64,000 bases of DNA, from positions 37,869 to 101,868 of the forward strand of contig JALHNJ010000004.1 in the NCBI GenBank assembly GCA_022843585.1. The letters run 5' to 3'. A program made the position numbers and the translations under genes. Under the pieces are notes generated by a model. It was given only the letters and a program-made list of their open reading frames with translations, did not search any database and was not told the DNA's origin. The stretch comes from Chitinophagaceae bacterium (GTDB lineage: Bacteria > Bacteroidota > Bacteroidia > Chitinophagales > Chitinophagaceae). This document shows, piece after piece, positions 25,526 through 34,002 of the stretch (positions are counted from its first letter, which is position 1; every line of letters starts with the position of its first letter).

Positions 25526-26293
25526 ATGAACACAAGAGACAACATATTACAAGAATTACAGGAGCTGCAAAGCATGCTAACAACTACTGTTCCTCAAAAC
25601 ACTTACGCTGTTCCAGCGGGATATTTTGAAAGATTAGCGGAGCAGGTGCTTAACAGGATAAAAGCTTTAGAGACGCAAAACGACTTTGATGAGTTGAATC
25701 TGATATCTCCTACGCTAGCTAATCTTTCCAAATCTATGCCTTACAGAGTACCGCAAGGATATTTTGAAGGGCTGCCTGAAAAAATGTTGGGTGTAATACA
25801 AGAAAACAATCAACTATCAGCAAAAGAAGAATTGGAAAGCATTTCACCGTTATTAAGTGGTTTGAAAAAAGAAATGCCTTTTAGTGTGCCGAAAGATTAT
25901 TTTGAAAATACTATACAATCACCTGCTAAACCAGAAGTAAAAATTGTTTCAATTACTAGCAGAAAATGGTTCCGTTATGCAGCAGCAGCGGTTGTAGTAG
26001 GTGTGATAGCGATGGCGGGGTTATTAATTACCAACAACAATAATATTGACCCAACTACAAACTCTCATGCCTGGGTGAAGAAAAGTATTAAAAAAGTAAG
26101 CACTGACAAACTAGACCAATTTATTCAATTGGTAGATGAAGACAAGTCTGTTGAAAACGCTGTTGCTACTGCCGATAAAAACAAACAAATAAAAGAATTA
26201 GTAAAAGATATTCCTGACTCAGAAATTCAGAATTTTTTAAATGATACTGAAGTATTGGATGATGCAAGTGCTGATGAAACTATTTTGAATTAA
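25526..26293 (+). CDS. Probable anti-sigma factor with 46-residue repeats and one membrane helix
   Basis: A 255-residue protein with one membrane helix (about 150-168), so roughly 150 residues are cytosolic and 85 periplasmic. The cytosolic part has three copies of an (Y/F)xVP(x)xYFE motif at residues 27-37, 73-83 and 119-129, exactly 46 residues apart. The spacers between them (with ISPxL and SxMPY/F) also match, so this is a true tandem repeat. It lies between an ECF sigma gene and a periplasmic protein gene, as anti-sigma factors do. It lacks an obvious zinc-binding HxxxCxxC motif. The role is inferred from position. Confidence 0.75.
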   Translation: MNTRDNILQELQELQSMLTTTVPQNTYAVPAGYFERLAEQVLNRIKALETQNDFDELNLISPTLANLSKSMPYRVPQGYFEGLPEKMLGVIQENNQLSAKEELESISPLLSGLKKEMPFSVPKDYFENTIQSPAKPEVKIVSITSRKWFRYAAAAVVVGVIAMAGLLITNNNNIDPTTNSHAWVKKSIKKVSTDKLDQFIQLVDEDKSVENAVATADKNKQIKELVKDIPDSEIQNFLNDTEVLDDASADETILN

Positions 26294-26303
26294 TTACTGA
26301 AAA

Positions 26304-26714
26304 ATGAAAAAACTGTTACTCATAATAATTTTCTTATTCCCTTTTGTCTCCATAACTATGGCACAGGAAGATAACGACGATGATAAAATCCGTGACAAGA
26401 TGAGACAATACATCCAGCAACGTATGCGGTTAACAAAGAATGAAGCTGAACTATTTACTCCCATTTTTATCCGCTACTTCAAAGAATGGAGAACTACCTT
26501 AAGAGAAAATAAGACCGACAGGTTAATACTTCAGCAAAAAATTGTGGAGCTGCGACTTCGTTACAGAGGCGAGTTTAAAGATATTATCGGCGAAAAAAGA
26601 AGCAACGAGATCTATCGGCACCAAGAAATCTTTATACAAGAATTAAAAGACATCAAAAAAGAGAGGCTCCAGAACCGGCAGGGTGGCACAAGGAGAAATA
26701 AAGCATTATTATAG
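26304..26714 (+). CDS. Periplasmic helical protein of the sigma operon (Spy/CpxP-like architecture)
   Basis: A 136-residue exported protein with a signal peptide (LLLIIIFLFPFVSITMAQ). The mature part is nearly all helix and highly charged, with RDKMRQYIQQRMRLTKNEAE, an FxPxFxxY block and a long Arg/Lys/Glu helix. Size and helical make-up recall Spy/CpxP-like periplasmic sensors or chaperones, but I see no LTxxQ motif. It starts 10 bp after the presumed anti-sigma gene and may sense envelope stress for that system. Confidence 0.7.
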   Translation: MKKLLLIIIFLFPFVSITMAQEDNDDDKIRDKMRQYIQQRMRLTKNEAELFTPIFIRYFKEWRTTLRENKTDRLILQQKIVELRLRYRGEFKDIIGEKRSNEIYRHQEIFIQELKDIKKERLQNRQGGTRRNKALL

Positions 26715-26787
26715 TTCACCTTGTTAAAACGAGGTGGTGTTCATAGGTTAGCAAAGGCTGATTCTATTTAGATTGGCCTCTACTATT

Positions 26788-27528
26788 TTAAGGGAATTTC
26801 CAAACAGGGTTTTTTACATCATGATAAAAAAGAAAGGTCCATTTTTCTTCTTCGCCTTTTTTCCACCACTCTTGCCGTAGCTCCATTGCTTTTTTACCAT
26901 CATAATCATACTTAGCCGCAAAGCGATGTTTCATTTGTTGTAATTGCGGGGCATCATCAGCTCCAAAAAAAACCGTTTCGTCATTTTCTTTTATCCAGAA
27001 CACCTGGTGCTGTGGCGAGTGGGCACCAGTTATTTCATAGTGAATATAATCATCTAATATTCCCTTTCCATCCAGCAATGTTACCTGTTCTGAATTTTGA
27101 AGGCAAACTAATTCGTCTGGCATGTAGGAAGGAAATCCTTTTTCAAATGCAAATGCCAACTCAGTTTGTTGCACATAATAAGTGGCATTGGGTAATGAAA
27201 GTCTTCCTCCGAGTCCCTCTCTTTCTACTCCTACCCCACCTGCATGGTCTTTATGCAAATGACTCATCAATACTTTTGTTACTTCCGAAGGATTTATGCC
27301 CGCACTCATCAGATTTTGGTGCAACTGTAATGTCCCATTCTTTTCAAACCCAAGTCCGGCATCCAACAATAAAATATCTTTTGAGGTTACTACAACAAAA
27401 GGCTGAATTTCTACCAGCAAACTTCCAACTGGCCTTGATTGTATATTGTCCGTCGTTTCATCAAACGGAACAAACAGCTTTGTTTTATCAATAGTGAATG
27501 TGCCTTCGGAGAGTGGGATAATTCGCAT
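26788..27528 (-). CDS. Metallo-beta-lactamase-fold hydrolase
   Basis: A 246-residue MBL-fold protein with the zinc-binding signature SHLHKDHAGG near residues 90-99, an Asp in LLDAGLGF and later ligands in TGAHSPQHQ, FGADDA and the C-terminal LFYHD. No signal peptide is seen. Members with this layout hydrolyse thioesters, lactones or phosphodiesters; the substrate cannot be told. A perfect -7 box is 26 bp upstream. Confidence 0.88.
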   Translation of the reverse strand: MRIIPLSEGTFTIDKTKLFVPFDETTDNIQSRPVGSLLVEIQPFVVVTSKDILLLDAGLGFEKNGTLQLHQNLMSAGINPSEVTKVLMSHLHKDHAGGVGVEREGLGGRLSLPNATYYVQQTELAFAFEKGFPSYMPDELVCLQNSEQVTLLDGKGILDDYIHYEITGAHSPQHQVFWIKENDETVFFGADDAPQLQQMKHRFAAKYDYDGKKAMELRQEWWKKGEEEKWTFLFYHDVKNPVWKFP

Positions 27529-27554
27529 ATTACTTTCTGACTTAGATGTACCTG

Positions 27555-27562
27555 CAAATTTA
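27555..27562 (-). promoter_or_regulatory. -7 element of the MBL-fold hydrolase gene
   Basis: The minus strand reads TAAATTTG, a perfect TAnnTTTG, ending 26 bp before the ATG. No -33 TTTG is visible; repeat G occupies the region beyond. Confidence 0.5.
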
Positions 27563-27572
27563 GGGTTTATAA

Positions 27573-27625
27573 GCCCCTCCTTCGGAGAGCCTGTTCCGTC
27601 CGAATGGCGGGAGGTTTGGGGAGGC
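27573..27625. repeat. GC-rich imperfect inverted repeat (family G)
   Basis: CCCCTCCTTCGGA on the left and TCCGAATGGCGGGAGG with TTTGGGGAGGC on the right form nested complementary arms. It is far more GC-rich than its surroundings. It abuts the stop codon of rodA and may fold at the end of that transcript. Confidence 0.5.
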
Positions 27626-28972
27626 CTACCTCAACACCATTTGCCTATCAGCATCTAATCGTATCAAAATAAAAAGCATAATGGTGAAAGTGAGTAAAGA
27701 AGTTCCGCCATAACTGATAAATGGAAGTGGAATACCAATTACAGGAGCCAATCCAACCGTCATTGCCACATTAATAGCTATGTGAAAAAAGAATACTGCC
27801 GCTACCCCATAGGCATAGCATCGGCTAAAAGTGCTTCGCTGTCGTTCGGCAATGGTAACGATCCGGAAAAGCAGAATGAGATATAAGCCAAGCAATACAA
27901 TACTGCCCGCAAAACCGAAACCTTCACCCACAGTACAGAAAATAAAATCCGTTCGCTGCTCAGGTACAAAATCATATCGGGTTTGTGTGGCATTTAAAAT
28001 GCCTTTGCCCCAAACTCTTCCACTTCCAATTGCAATTTTTGACTGACGAACATTATAGCTGCTGCCACTCTCTTTTTTCTTTTTTAATTCTGCGGCCGTC
28101 ATTGTTTCTCCTTGCCCTTGTTCTACGTACGGGTTATCCTTTCCAAATAAATCATAAATACGTTCTACCTGGTGACGTTGTAATACATTTTTAAAAATGA
28201 AAGGAACAGCAAATCGCTGAATGCCTACGCAGAGAGCCCATATAAAAACGATGGTTATAAAAATTCCCCTGTCTCTTTTAATCTGTCTTCTAAAAATATA
28301 AACGATAAATGCAGCGATGGCTGTTAAGGCAATAGCCAATGTATTTGGCTCCACCACAATGGAAGCAACAATTAATGCTGCAATGGCAAAACCAATTAAC
28401 AGAATAATTGAAGGAAGCCCTTCCCTGTACATTACAAGAAAAAAGGAGAAAAAAACGAGAGCCAGGCCTGTTTCACTTTGCAATAAGGTAAGTGCTGCCG
28501 GGAAAAGAGCTATTCCGGCAGCTATCAATTGTGAACGGACTTTGGTAAAATCTGTTTCTGGTCTTGATAGATATTTTGCCAATGCCAGTGCGACAAAAAT
28601 TTTACAAAATTCTGCCGGTTGAAAATTGAATGACCCGAATTTAATAATAGATTCAGTTCCTTTTATATTAGAGTGAAAGGGAAATACCAGTAAAAGCATA
28701 AAAATACCCAGTGCATAACCAAGATTGGCAGTAGCAGAAAAAAACTTACTATCCGTTAACAGGATAAACAACGCAAGCACCGCTCCTATACCAAAAAAAT
28801 AAAACTGTTTGCTGTAATCTGTTTTAAAAGCGAGGAAGCTTCTAACTAATGGCTCACCTTCTTTATAAGTTGCAGCAAAAATAGCCGTCAACCCTATTGT
28901 TACAAGTAGCAGGTAAATCCAAACGAGACTCCAGTCTATTCCTTTTGATATAGCAGGGTTACGCTGACTCAT
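27626..28972 (-). CDS. rodA: Rod-shape peptidoglycan polymerase RodA
   Basis: A 448-residue SEDS glycosyltransferase with about ten helices that polymerises lipid II during lateral wall growth with PBP2. Family blocks include FNFQPAEFCKIFVALALAKYL, the loop ATQTRYDFVPEQRTDFIFCTVGEGFGF and, at the end, GLAPVIGIPLPFISYGGTSLL. It is longer than many RodA proteins because of a soluble insertion around residues 250-320 (RHQVERIYDLFG...). Its start overlaps the mrdA stop by 4 bp (ATGA), so the two are translationally coupled. Confidence 0.95.
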   Translation of the reverse strand: MSQRNPAISKGIDWSLVWIYLLLVTIGLTAIFAATYKEGEPLVRSFLAFKTDYSKQFYFFGIGAVLALFILLTDSKFFSATANLGYALGIFMLLLVFPFHSNIKGTESIIKFGSFNFQPAEFCKIFVALALAKYLSRPETDFTKVRSQLIAAGIALFPAALTLLQSETGLALVFFSFFLVMYREGLPSIILLIGFAIAALIVASIVVEPNTLAIALTAIAAFIVYIFRRQIKRDRGIFITIVFIWALCVGIQRFAVPFIFKNVLQRHQVERIYDLFGKDNPYVEQGQGETMTAAELKKKKESGSSYNVRQSKIAIGSGRVWGKGILNATQTRYDFVPEQRTDFIFCTVGEGFGFAGSIVLLGLYLILLFRIVTIAERQRSTFSRCYAYGVAAVFFFHIAINVAMTVGLAPVIGIPLPFISYGGTSLLTFTIMLFILIRLDADRQMVLR

Positions 28973-31068
28973 GCAATTTTTACAGTGCGGGGTTTGCGAA
29001 AATATTTTTCATCCGGCAACATAGCAACGGCTTTCTTATTCTCTTTTTGTGAACCAGTTGGTGTTTCTCTTTTTATTGGTGAAACAGGTTCTATTTCTTC
29101 CATGGTAAATCTTTCGAGGTAAGAACTGTCTTTTGTTTTTTGGAACCATTCCATAGCTCTTACCGAATCTGTTTTGTATTGCAGCCGTTTAAAATAAGCT
29201 GGCATCAGGTTCGCTTTTGAAATACGTTCTACATCTGCCTCGCTTTTTTTCTGAATTGTATCGTTCAAATATTTTTCAATCAATATCCTGGTAATGGGGC
29301 CGCCCCAAGTGGCTCCGAAGCCTGCATTTTGCACAAAAACAGCAATGGCAATTTTCGGATTATCTTTTGGTGCAAAGGCCACAAACATGGAGTTGTTGGG
29401 TAATTTAATTCTCCGATTATCCAATACAGTATAAGTTTCTGCAGTACCTGTTTTTGCACAAACATCAATACCCGGTATCTGTGCTACTCTTGCTGTTCCA
29501 AATTTCACCACATCATTCATGCCTTCTATAACAGCAGTAAAAGCGGTATCAGTAATATGTGTAAGCACATCATGCTTAGTTCTAAACTTATTCATCCAGG
29601 TGGTATCATCAGCCGTTTCATCTTCAATCTGCCGAACAAAATGAGGTGAATAATAATATCCTCTGTTTGCTATTATGGCCATGGCATTTGCCATTTGTAA
29701 AGGCGTAGTTTGCATTTTGTCCTGGCCGATACCCAGAGTAAGATTGGTACAGGATGTCCATCGACCTGCATTTTCTTTATCATAAACAGAAGTATCAGGA
29801 ACACCACCAGCACTTTCATTTGGCAAGTCAATACCAAGCCTTACTCCAAGTCCAAACAAGTTCATGTATTCCCTCCACTTCATATAACCATCTCTCACAT
29901 TTTTATACTTTGGATTATCCGCTGCCATTCTATACAAGTGTGTGAAATAAGAGTTGCAGGAGTAAGCAATTGCATTGCGAAGATTGGCAGCATGTCCGCC
30001 ACCAGCATGTGTGCAAGCAGGTTTACCATGCCCGCATAATGTATAACGGCCTCCACATGGAAATCCATAGGCAGGCGTTATCAATCCTTCATCCAATGCA
30101 ATTAAGGCGCCGAGTGGCTTAAATGTGGAACCAGGCTCATACTTACCACCAATAGCTCTGTTCAACATTGGACCAGTAACATCAAGCACCATCTTGCTGT
30201 AGTTTTTACTTTTATCCGGGCCTGTTAAATCGTTTGGATTAAAGTTTGGACCCGACACCATTGCAAGAATACCACCTGTTTTGGGGTCGATAGCAACAAG
30301 ACCACCAACTTTATTGGTCATTAATTTTTCCGCCAGTTGTTGCAGTTCAATATCTATATATGTTTTTAACCCACGACCTGCTATAGCTGCAGTATCAAAT
30401 GCTCCTTTTTCATACTGGCCAACTAACCTGTTTTTATTATCCTTAATAAGATACTGCACACCTCGCTGACCCATCAACACATTTTCATAATACGATTCCA
30501 ATCCGTTTTGACCTTTATAATCACCCATCCGGTAAAAATTTCCGGAAGCTTCTATTTGTTTGGGATTTACTTCGCTGATATAACCAAGAATATGTGCAGC
30601 CGCATTAAATGGATACGATCTTACGGGTCTCTCTACCATTGCAAAGCCGGGAAACTGCCAGCTGTTTTCTTCAAACCGGGCTTGTTGTTCGGGAGTAAGT
30701 AAATCTTCAAATATTGATGGCCGTACAGAAGTGTTTTTAATACGGGCTTCGAGAATTCTTTTTTTGAATTCAGCAATATCCATCTTCATCAACCTGCAAA
30801 ATTCCAGCGTATCAATATTTTTCACTTCTGCTGGTGTTACCAGCAAATCAAAAATGAGTGTATTATTTAAAATGGCTTTGCCCTTTCTATCATATATGAT
30901 ACCTCTCTCCGGATAAATGATCTTTTGAAAAACAGCATTGTCCATTGCCAGCTGCCTGTACTTACCTTCTATTACCTGCAGGTAAAATAATTGCACGATA
31001 ATTACTGCAAACGCAACAAGAAAAATAAGGCGGATTATACGGCTTCTTGATTGGTTGAACACAGACAT
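28969..31068 (-). CDS. mrdA: Penicillin-binding protein 2, elongasome transpeptidase
   Basis: A 699-residue class B PBP that cross-links peptidoglycan during elongation. It has one N-terminal membrane anchor (about 8-26), a dimerisation domain with RGIIYDRKGKAIL, and a transpeptidase domain. The active-site motifs are S314-T-F-K317, S-C-N (YSCNSYF) and K-T-G (CAKTGTAETY). A charged tail after the catalytic domain (about 600-699) is longer than in enterobacterial PBP2. It is coupled to rodA by overlap. A 227-bp gap with repeat elements separates it from mreD. Confidence 0.95.
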   Translation of the reverse strand: MSVFNQSRSRIIRLIFLVAFAVIIVQLFYLQVIEGKYRQLAMDNAVFQKIIYPERGIIYDRKGKAILNNTLIFDLLVTPAEVKNIDTLEFCRLMKMDIAEFKKRILEARIKNTSVRPSIFEDLLTPEQQARFEENSWQFPGFAMVERPVRSYPFNAAAHILGYISEVNPKQIEASGNFYRMGDYKGQNGLESYYENVLMGQRGVQYLIKDNKNRLVGQYEKGAFDTAAIAGRGLKTYIDIELQQLAEKLMTNKVGGLVAIDPKTGGILAMVSGPNFNPNDLTGPDKSKNYSKMVLDVTGPMLNRAIGGKYEPGSTFKPLGALIALDEGLITPAYGFPCGGRYTLCGHGKPACTHAGGGHAANLRNAIAYSCNSYFTHLYRMAADNPKYKNVRDGYMKWREYMNLFGLGVRLGIDLPNESAGGVPDTSVYDKENAGRWTSCTNLTLGIGQDKMQTTPLQMANAMAIIANRGYYYSPHFVRQIEDETADDTTWMNKFRTKHDVLTHITDTAFTAVIEGMNDVVKFGTARVAQIPGIDVCAKTGTAETYTVLDNRRIKLPNNSMFVAFAPKDNPKIAIAVFVQNAGFGATWGGPITRILIEKYLNDTIQKKSEADVERISKANLMPAYFKRLQYKTDSVRAMEWFQKTKDSSYLERFTMEEIEPVSPIKRETPTGSQKENKKAVAMLPDEKYFRKPRTVKIA

Positions 31069-31073
31069 GGAGT

Positions 31074-31142
31074 GAAGTACGAAGTACGAGTTATTATATG
31101 CAGGGTGAAGAAATAATAATGAAATACAAAGTACGAATTACC
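31074..31142. repeat. Intergenic AGTACGA repeat (family C)
   Basis: GAAGTACGAAGTACGAGTTA on the left and AATACAAAGTACGAATTACC on the right carry iterated AGTACGA words. It lies just before the mrdA start codon in the mreD-mrdA gap. Confidence 0.45.
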
Positions 31143-31229
31143 TGAGGCGGTTTCCAAATCTATTTGGTAATAAAAAATATAAATTTTGGTTTGCCGCTAA
31201 TTTTAGCAAAGAAGAAATATATGAACCCC

Positions 31230-31282
31230 GGATTACACGGATTGAAGTACTAAAATTGTAAGTGAATTAATCTGTGTAATCC
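31230..31282. repeat. Inverted repeat GGATTACACGGATT (family D)
   Basis: GGATTACACGGATT (31230-31243) and AATCTGTGTAATCC (31269-31282) are complementary at 13 of 14 positions, the other being G-U. The loop is 25 nt. A separate perfect palindrome CCAAATCTATTTGG lies at 31154-31167 in the same gap. Confidence 0.65.
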
Positions 31283-31295
31283 ATAGCTAAAAAAA

Positions 31296-31829
31296 CTACG
31301 CCGTATTTGTTCGAAATTTCAACTTTCTTGGGAAAAGCAATTCTGCGGTAAAGATTAACAGCATGCTAATAGCAGTAGTAGAAATTACTTTTATTACAAA
31401 GTCAAGGAAATTCCCCACATCCAACCACTGAAGAAACACCATATAGCCATGATGCAATACCGTAAGAATGAAAACATATACTGCATAAGGTGTCCATTGC
31501 ATAGCCTTAGGAGATGGCTCCCTGTAATTGAAATCAGAAGTATCTTTTGGTGTAAGAATATTGATAACGAAGGGCCGCACATAAGCTATCAGCAAACAAG
31601 CCGCAGCATGCAAACCGGGAGTCATCGTAAAATAATCGAGTACCAACCCAGTAAAGAAACCAATTATCAATAACCATTGGCGGGAAACTGAAAACGGCAA
31701 CCAAAGAATAAATAAATAATATATATATGGAGTGATGTAACGGTGCAAATGCGGAATCTTATTTAAGATATACACCTGCACCAAAATGAATAGGGCGAAC
31801 CGTAATATGTTTCTTACTAAGTCGCTCAC
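31296..31829 (-). CDS. mreD: Rod-shape-determining protein MreD
   Basis: A 177-residue inner-membrane protein with about five helices, the expected size for MreD. It joins MreC to the cytosolic MreB filament in the elongasome. Sequence conservation in MreD is low, so the call rests on size, helix pattern (FFTGLVLDYFTMTPGLHAAA) and its place between mreC (4-bp overlap) and mrdA. Confidence 0.88.
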   Translation of the reverse strand: MSDLVRNILRFALFILVQVYILNKIPHLHRYITPYIYYLFILWLPFSVSRQWLLIIGFFTGLVLDYFTMTPGLHAAACLLIAYVRPFVINILTPKDTSDFNYREPSPKAMQWTPYAVYVFILTVLHHGYMVFLQWLDVGNFLDFVIKVISTTAISMLLIFTAELLFPRKLKFRTNTA

Positions 31830-32704
31830 TTAACGGTTTTTTTAGGGTCTTCAATTTTCTTTTTAGTATCCTGATTCAGTTTTACCTGCTCATCATATTC
31901 CAGGTTCATGATCACATGTACTTGTTGCAGGTTGTAAAAGTTAGCAGCCGTTTTTAATTTAAGCACATACATACCCGTGGCCGCATCTAATTTTTTATCT
32001 GCAATAGTTCCTACAATATATCCTGGAGGAAAGTTGAAAGATACTTTACTGGTAAGCACTGTGTCGCCAAGCTTAATATCTACAGTTTTGGGAATTCGCT
32101 TCAATGTTAAGAATTGCGGGTCTTTCCCATCCCACTCTACCGTACCTATTTCGCCGGTTTTTTTAAGGGAGGCACTAACAGTACTCTGCACATGCAACAG
32201 GCTCATTACCTGTGAAAAATTGGGACTTACATTTACTACTTTTCCTACCACACTTCCATCGGAACCAATAACGGCCATATTATCGCCTACTCCTTGCGCT
32301 GAACCTCGGTTGAGCTGCATATAATTTTTTTGTGCATTGATGGTGTTGTACACAACAGTTGCTGGTCTTGAAGTGTAGCGGCGGTAATTTCCTAACGTAT
32401 CATAAGGAAGGGAATCCTGGATAATATTCATGCCTGTATCCCTGCGCATGAAGTTGCGGGACTGGAGATTTAGCAAAGAGTCGTTGAGACGATGCACTCT
32501 CCTGTTTTCTTCTTTCAATGTAAAATAATCCTCTACCTTATTGTATTGTGAGTTGATACGGCCGGTCATCTCATTCGCCACCCCTAAAAATTTTGCCCGG
32601 TGAAATTTATTATAACTGTACAAAAACCAAAGTGCCACAATCTGCAACAGCAAAAAAGTGAAGAATGTAAAATAACGGCGGACAAAAAGGAATACGTTAC
32701 GCAT
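31826..32704 (-). CDS. mreC: Rod-shape-determining protein MreC
   Basis: A 292-residue bitopic protein: an N-terminal membrane helix (about 10-30), a coiled-coil stretch (about 50-95, VEDYFTLKEENRRVHRLNDSLLNLQ), then two periplasmic beta-barrel domains with NYMQLNRGSAQGVGDNMAVI and SLLHVQSTVSASLKKTG. It forms the periplasmic scaffold that activates PBP2-RodA. Its stop overlaps mreD. It is separated from mreB by an 82-bp spacer filled with repeat B. Confidence 0.93.
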   Translation of the reverse strand: MRNVFLFVRRYFTFFTFLLLQIVALWFLYSYNKFHRAKFLGVANEMTGRINSQYNKVEDYFTLKEENRRVHRLNDSLLNLQSRNFMRRDTGMNIIQDSLPYDTLGNYRRYTSRPATVVYNTINAQKNYMQLNRGSAQGVGDNMAVIGSDGSVVGKVVNVSPNFSQVMSLLHVQSTVSASLKKTGEIGTVEWDGKDPQFLTLKRIPKTVDIKLGDTVLTSKVSFNFPPGYIVGTIADKKLDAATGMYVLKLKTAANFYNLQQVHVIMNLEYDEQVKLNQDTKKKIEDPKKTVK

Positions 32705-32708
32705 TAAA

Positions 32709-32786
32709 AGAAAAGCTTTGAGCTACGAGCTGCGAGCTGCGAGAAGTCAAGGGCTCGAAACTCGCAACTGGAAACTCTTAGATGTA
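32709..32786. repeat. Repeat family B, copy 1, in the mreB-mreC junction
   Basis: AAGAAAAGCTTTGAGCTA, then iterated GAGCTGC words, is mirrored by CTCGAAACTCGCAACTG. The first 18 bases are identical to those of the copy at 47833-47912. In both, this block lies directly upstream of a minus-strand start codon within an operon. Confidence 0.65.
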
Positions 32787-33812
32787 TTATCTCATTACAA
32801 ATGGATACCTGTCGTAGTGCTTCAGAGCGATGCCGGTTCCTCTTACCACACTTTTCAGTGGGTCGTCGGCAATGTGTACTGGCAGTTTGATCTTATTGGC
32901 CAATCTTTTATCAAGTCCTCTCAGCAATGCTCCACCCCCAGTAATGTATAACCCACGGCGATAAATATCAGCCGCCAGTTCCGGTGGTGTTTGTTCCAAA
33001 GCTTTCAGGATGGCTTCTTCAATTTTAAAAATGCTTTTATCAAGTGCTTCTGCAATTTCCTGGTAACTCACCATTATTTGCTTGGGAATACCAGTTACAA
33101 GGTCACGGCCATTTACTGCAAAATCGTCTGGTGGGTTATCAATTTCTTTCATAGCAGCGCCAACCTGTATTTTGATCTGCTCGGCAGTACGTTCGCCAAT
33201 CAGCAAACTATGATAACGACGAAGTGCCTCCATAATATCAGCCGTAAACTCATCTCCCGCAATACGGATTGATTGGTCGCAAACTATACCAGCCAGTGCA
33301 ATCACAGTAATGCCAGTAGTTCCGCCTCCAATATCAATAATCATGTTTCCTACGGGTTCTTCCACATCAATACCAATACCCAGTGCTGCTGCCATTGGTT
33401 CATGCAGCAGGTACACTTCTTTGGCACCCGCCTGCTCTGCGCTATCTCTAACTGCTCTCTTTTCTACTTCGGTAATGGAAGATGGAATGCAAATCATCAT
33501 TCTCCAGCTAGGTGGAAAAAGTCTTTTCTTAGGATTTACCAGCTTGATAAGTTCTCTTATCATTAGCTCAGCAGCGTTGAAATCGGCTATCACACCGTCT
33601 TTCAGCGGACGAACAGTACGTATACTCTCATGCGTTTTCTCATGCATCATCAGTGCTTTCTTGCCAACCGCTAACACCTCTTTCGGGTTGTTACGATTTA
33701 AGGCAACAATGCTTGGTTCATTTACTACTACTTCGTCGTTGTGTATGATGAGGGTATTTGCAGTACCCAGGTCGATGGCTATTTCTTGTGTAAAGAAGCT
33801 AAAAAGTCCCAT
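32787..33812 (-). CDS. mreB: Rod-shape actin-like protein MreB
   Basis: A 341-residue bacterial actin that forms filaments under the inner membrane and guides cell-wall elongation. The actin-fold ATP sites are clear: phosphate-1 IDLGTANTLI near residue 12, phosphate-2 MIIDIGGGTTGITVIAL near 160, and the adenosine loop GLYITGGGALLRGLD near 290. The MreB block HEPMAAALGIGI is present. It is the first gene of the minus-strand mre cluster. A -7-like CACCTTTG lies 26 bp upstream. Confidence 0.96.
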   Translation of the reverse strand: MGLFSFFTQEIAIDLGTANTLIIHNDEVVVNEPSIVALNRNNPKEVLAVGKKALMMHEKTHESIRTVRPLKDGVIADFNAAELMIRELIKLVNPKKRLFPPSWRMMICIPSSITEVEKRAVRDSAEQAGAKEVYLLHEPMAAALGIGIDVEEPVGNMIIDIGGGTTGITVIALAGIVCDQSIRIAGDEFTADIMEALRRYHSLLIGERTAEQIKIQVGAAMKEIDNPPDDFAVNGRDLVTGIPKQIMVSYQEIAEALDKSIFKIEEAILKALEQTPPELAADIYRRGLYITGGGALLRGLDKRLANKIKLPVHIADDPLKSVVRGTGIALKHYDRYPFVMR

Positions 33813-33837
33813 TAATTTATATCGGATTTAATGAAAG

Positions 33838-33845
33838 CAAAGGTG
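33838..33845 (-). promoter_or_regulatory. -7-like element of mreB
   Basis: The minus strand reads CACCTTTG, one base from TAnnTTTG and identical to the TonB receptor -7 box, 26 bp before the mreB ATG. No clear -33 element is seen. Confidence 0.4.
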
Positions 33846-34002
33846 GAGGAAATAATTTGAATTATCAAGGCAAAACCTTGCCAGATAAGGATTTTTTTTA
33901 AATCTCCGATTCTGAGAAATTGCAGTTAAAAGAACAGTTATCATTGCATTGTTGGCAATTTTTTAGTAAATCAAGTACTTTCTTTTCTTTTAACTTCACT
34001 CT

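Noticed and set aside
26717..26736. Hairpin CACCTTGTT / AACGAGGTG after the sigma operon
   Set aside because: Stem has one G-U pair, a 2-nt loop and no T run, so I do not call it a terminator.
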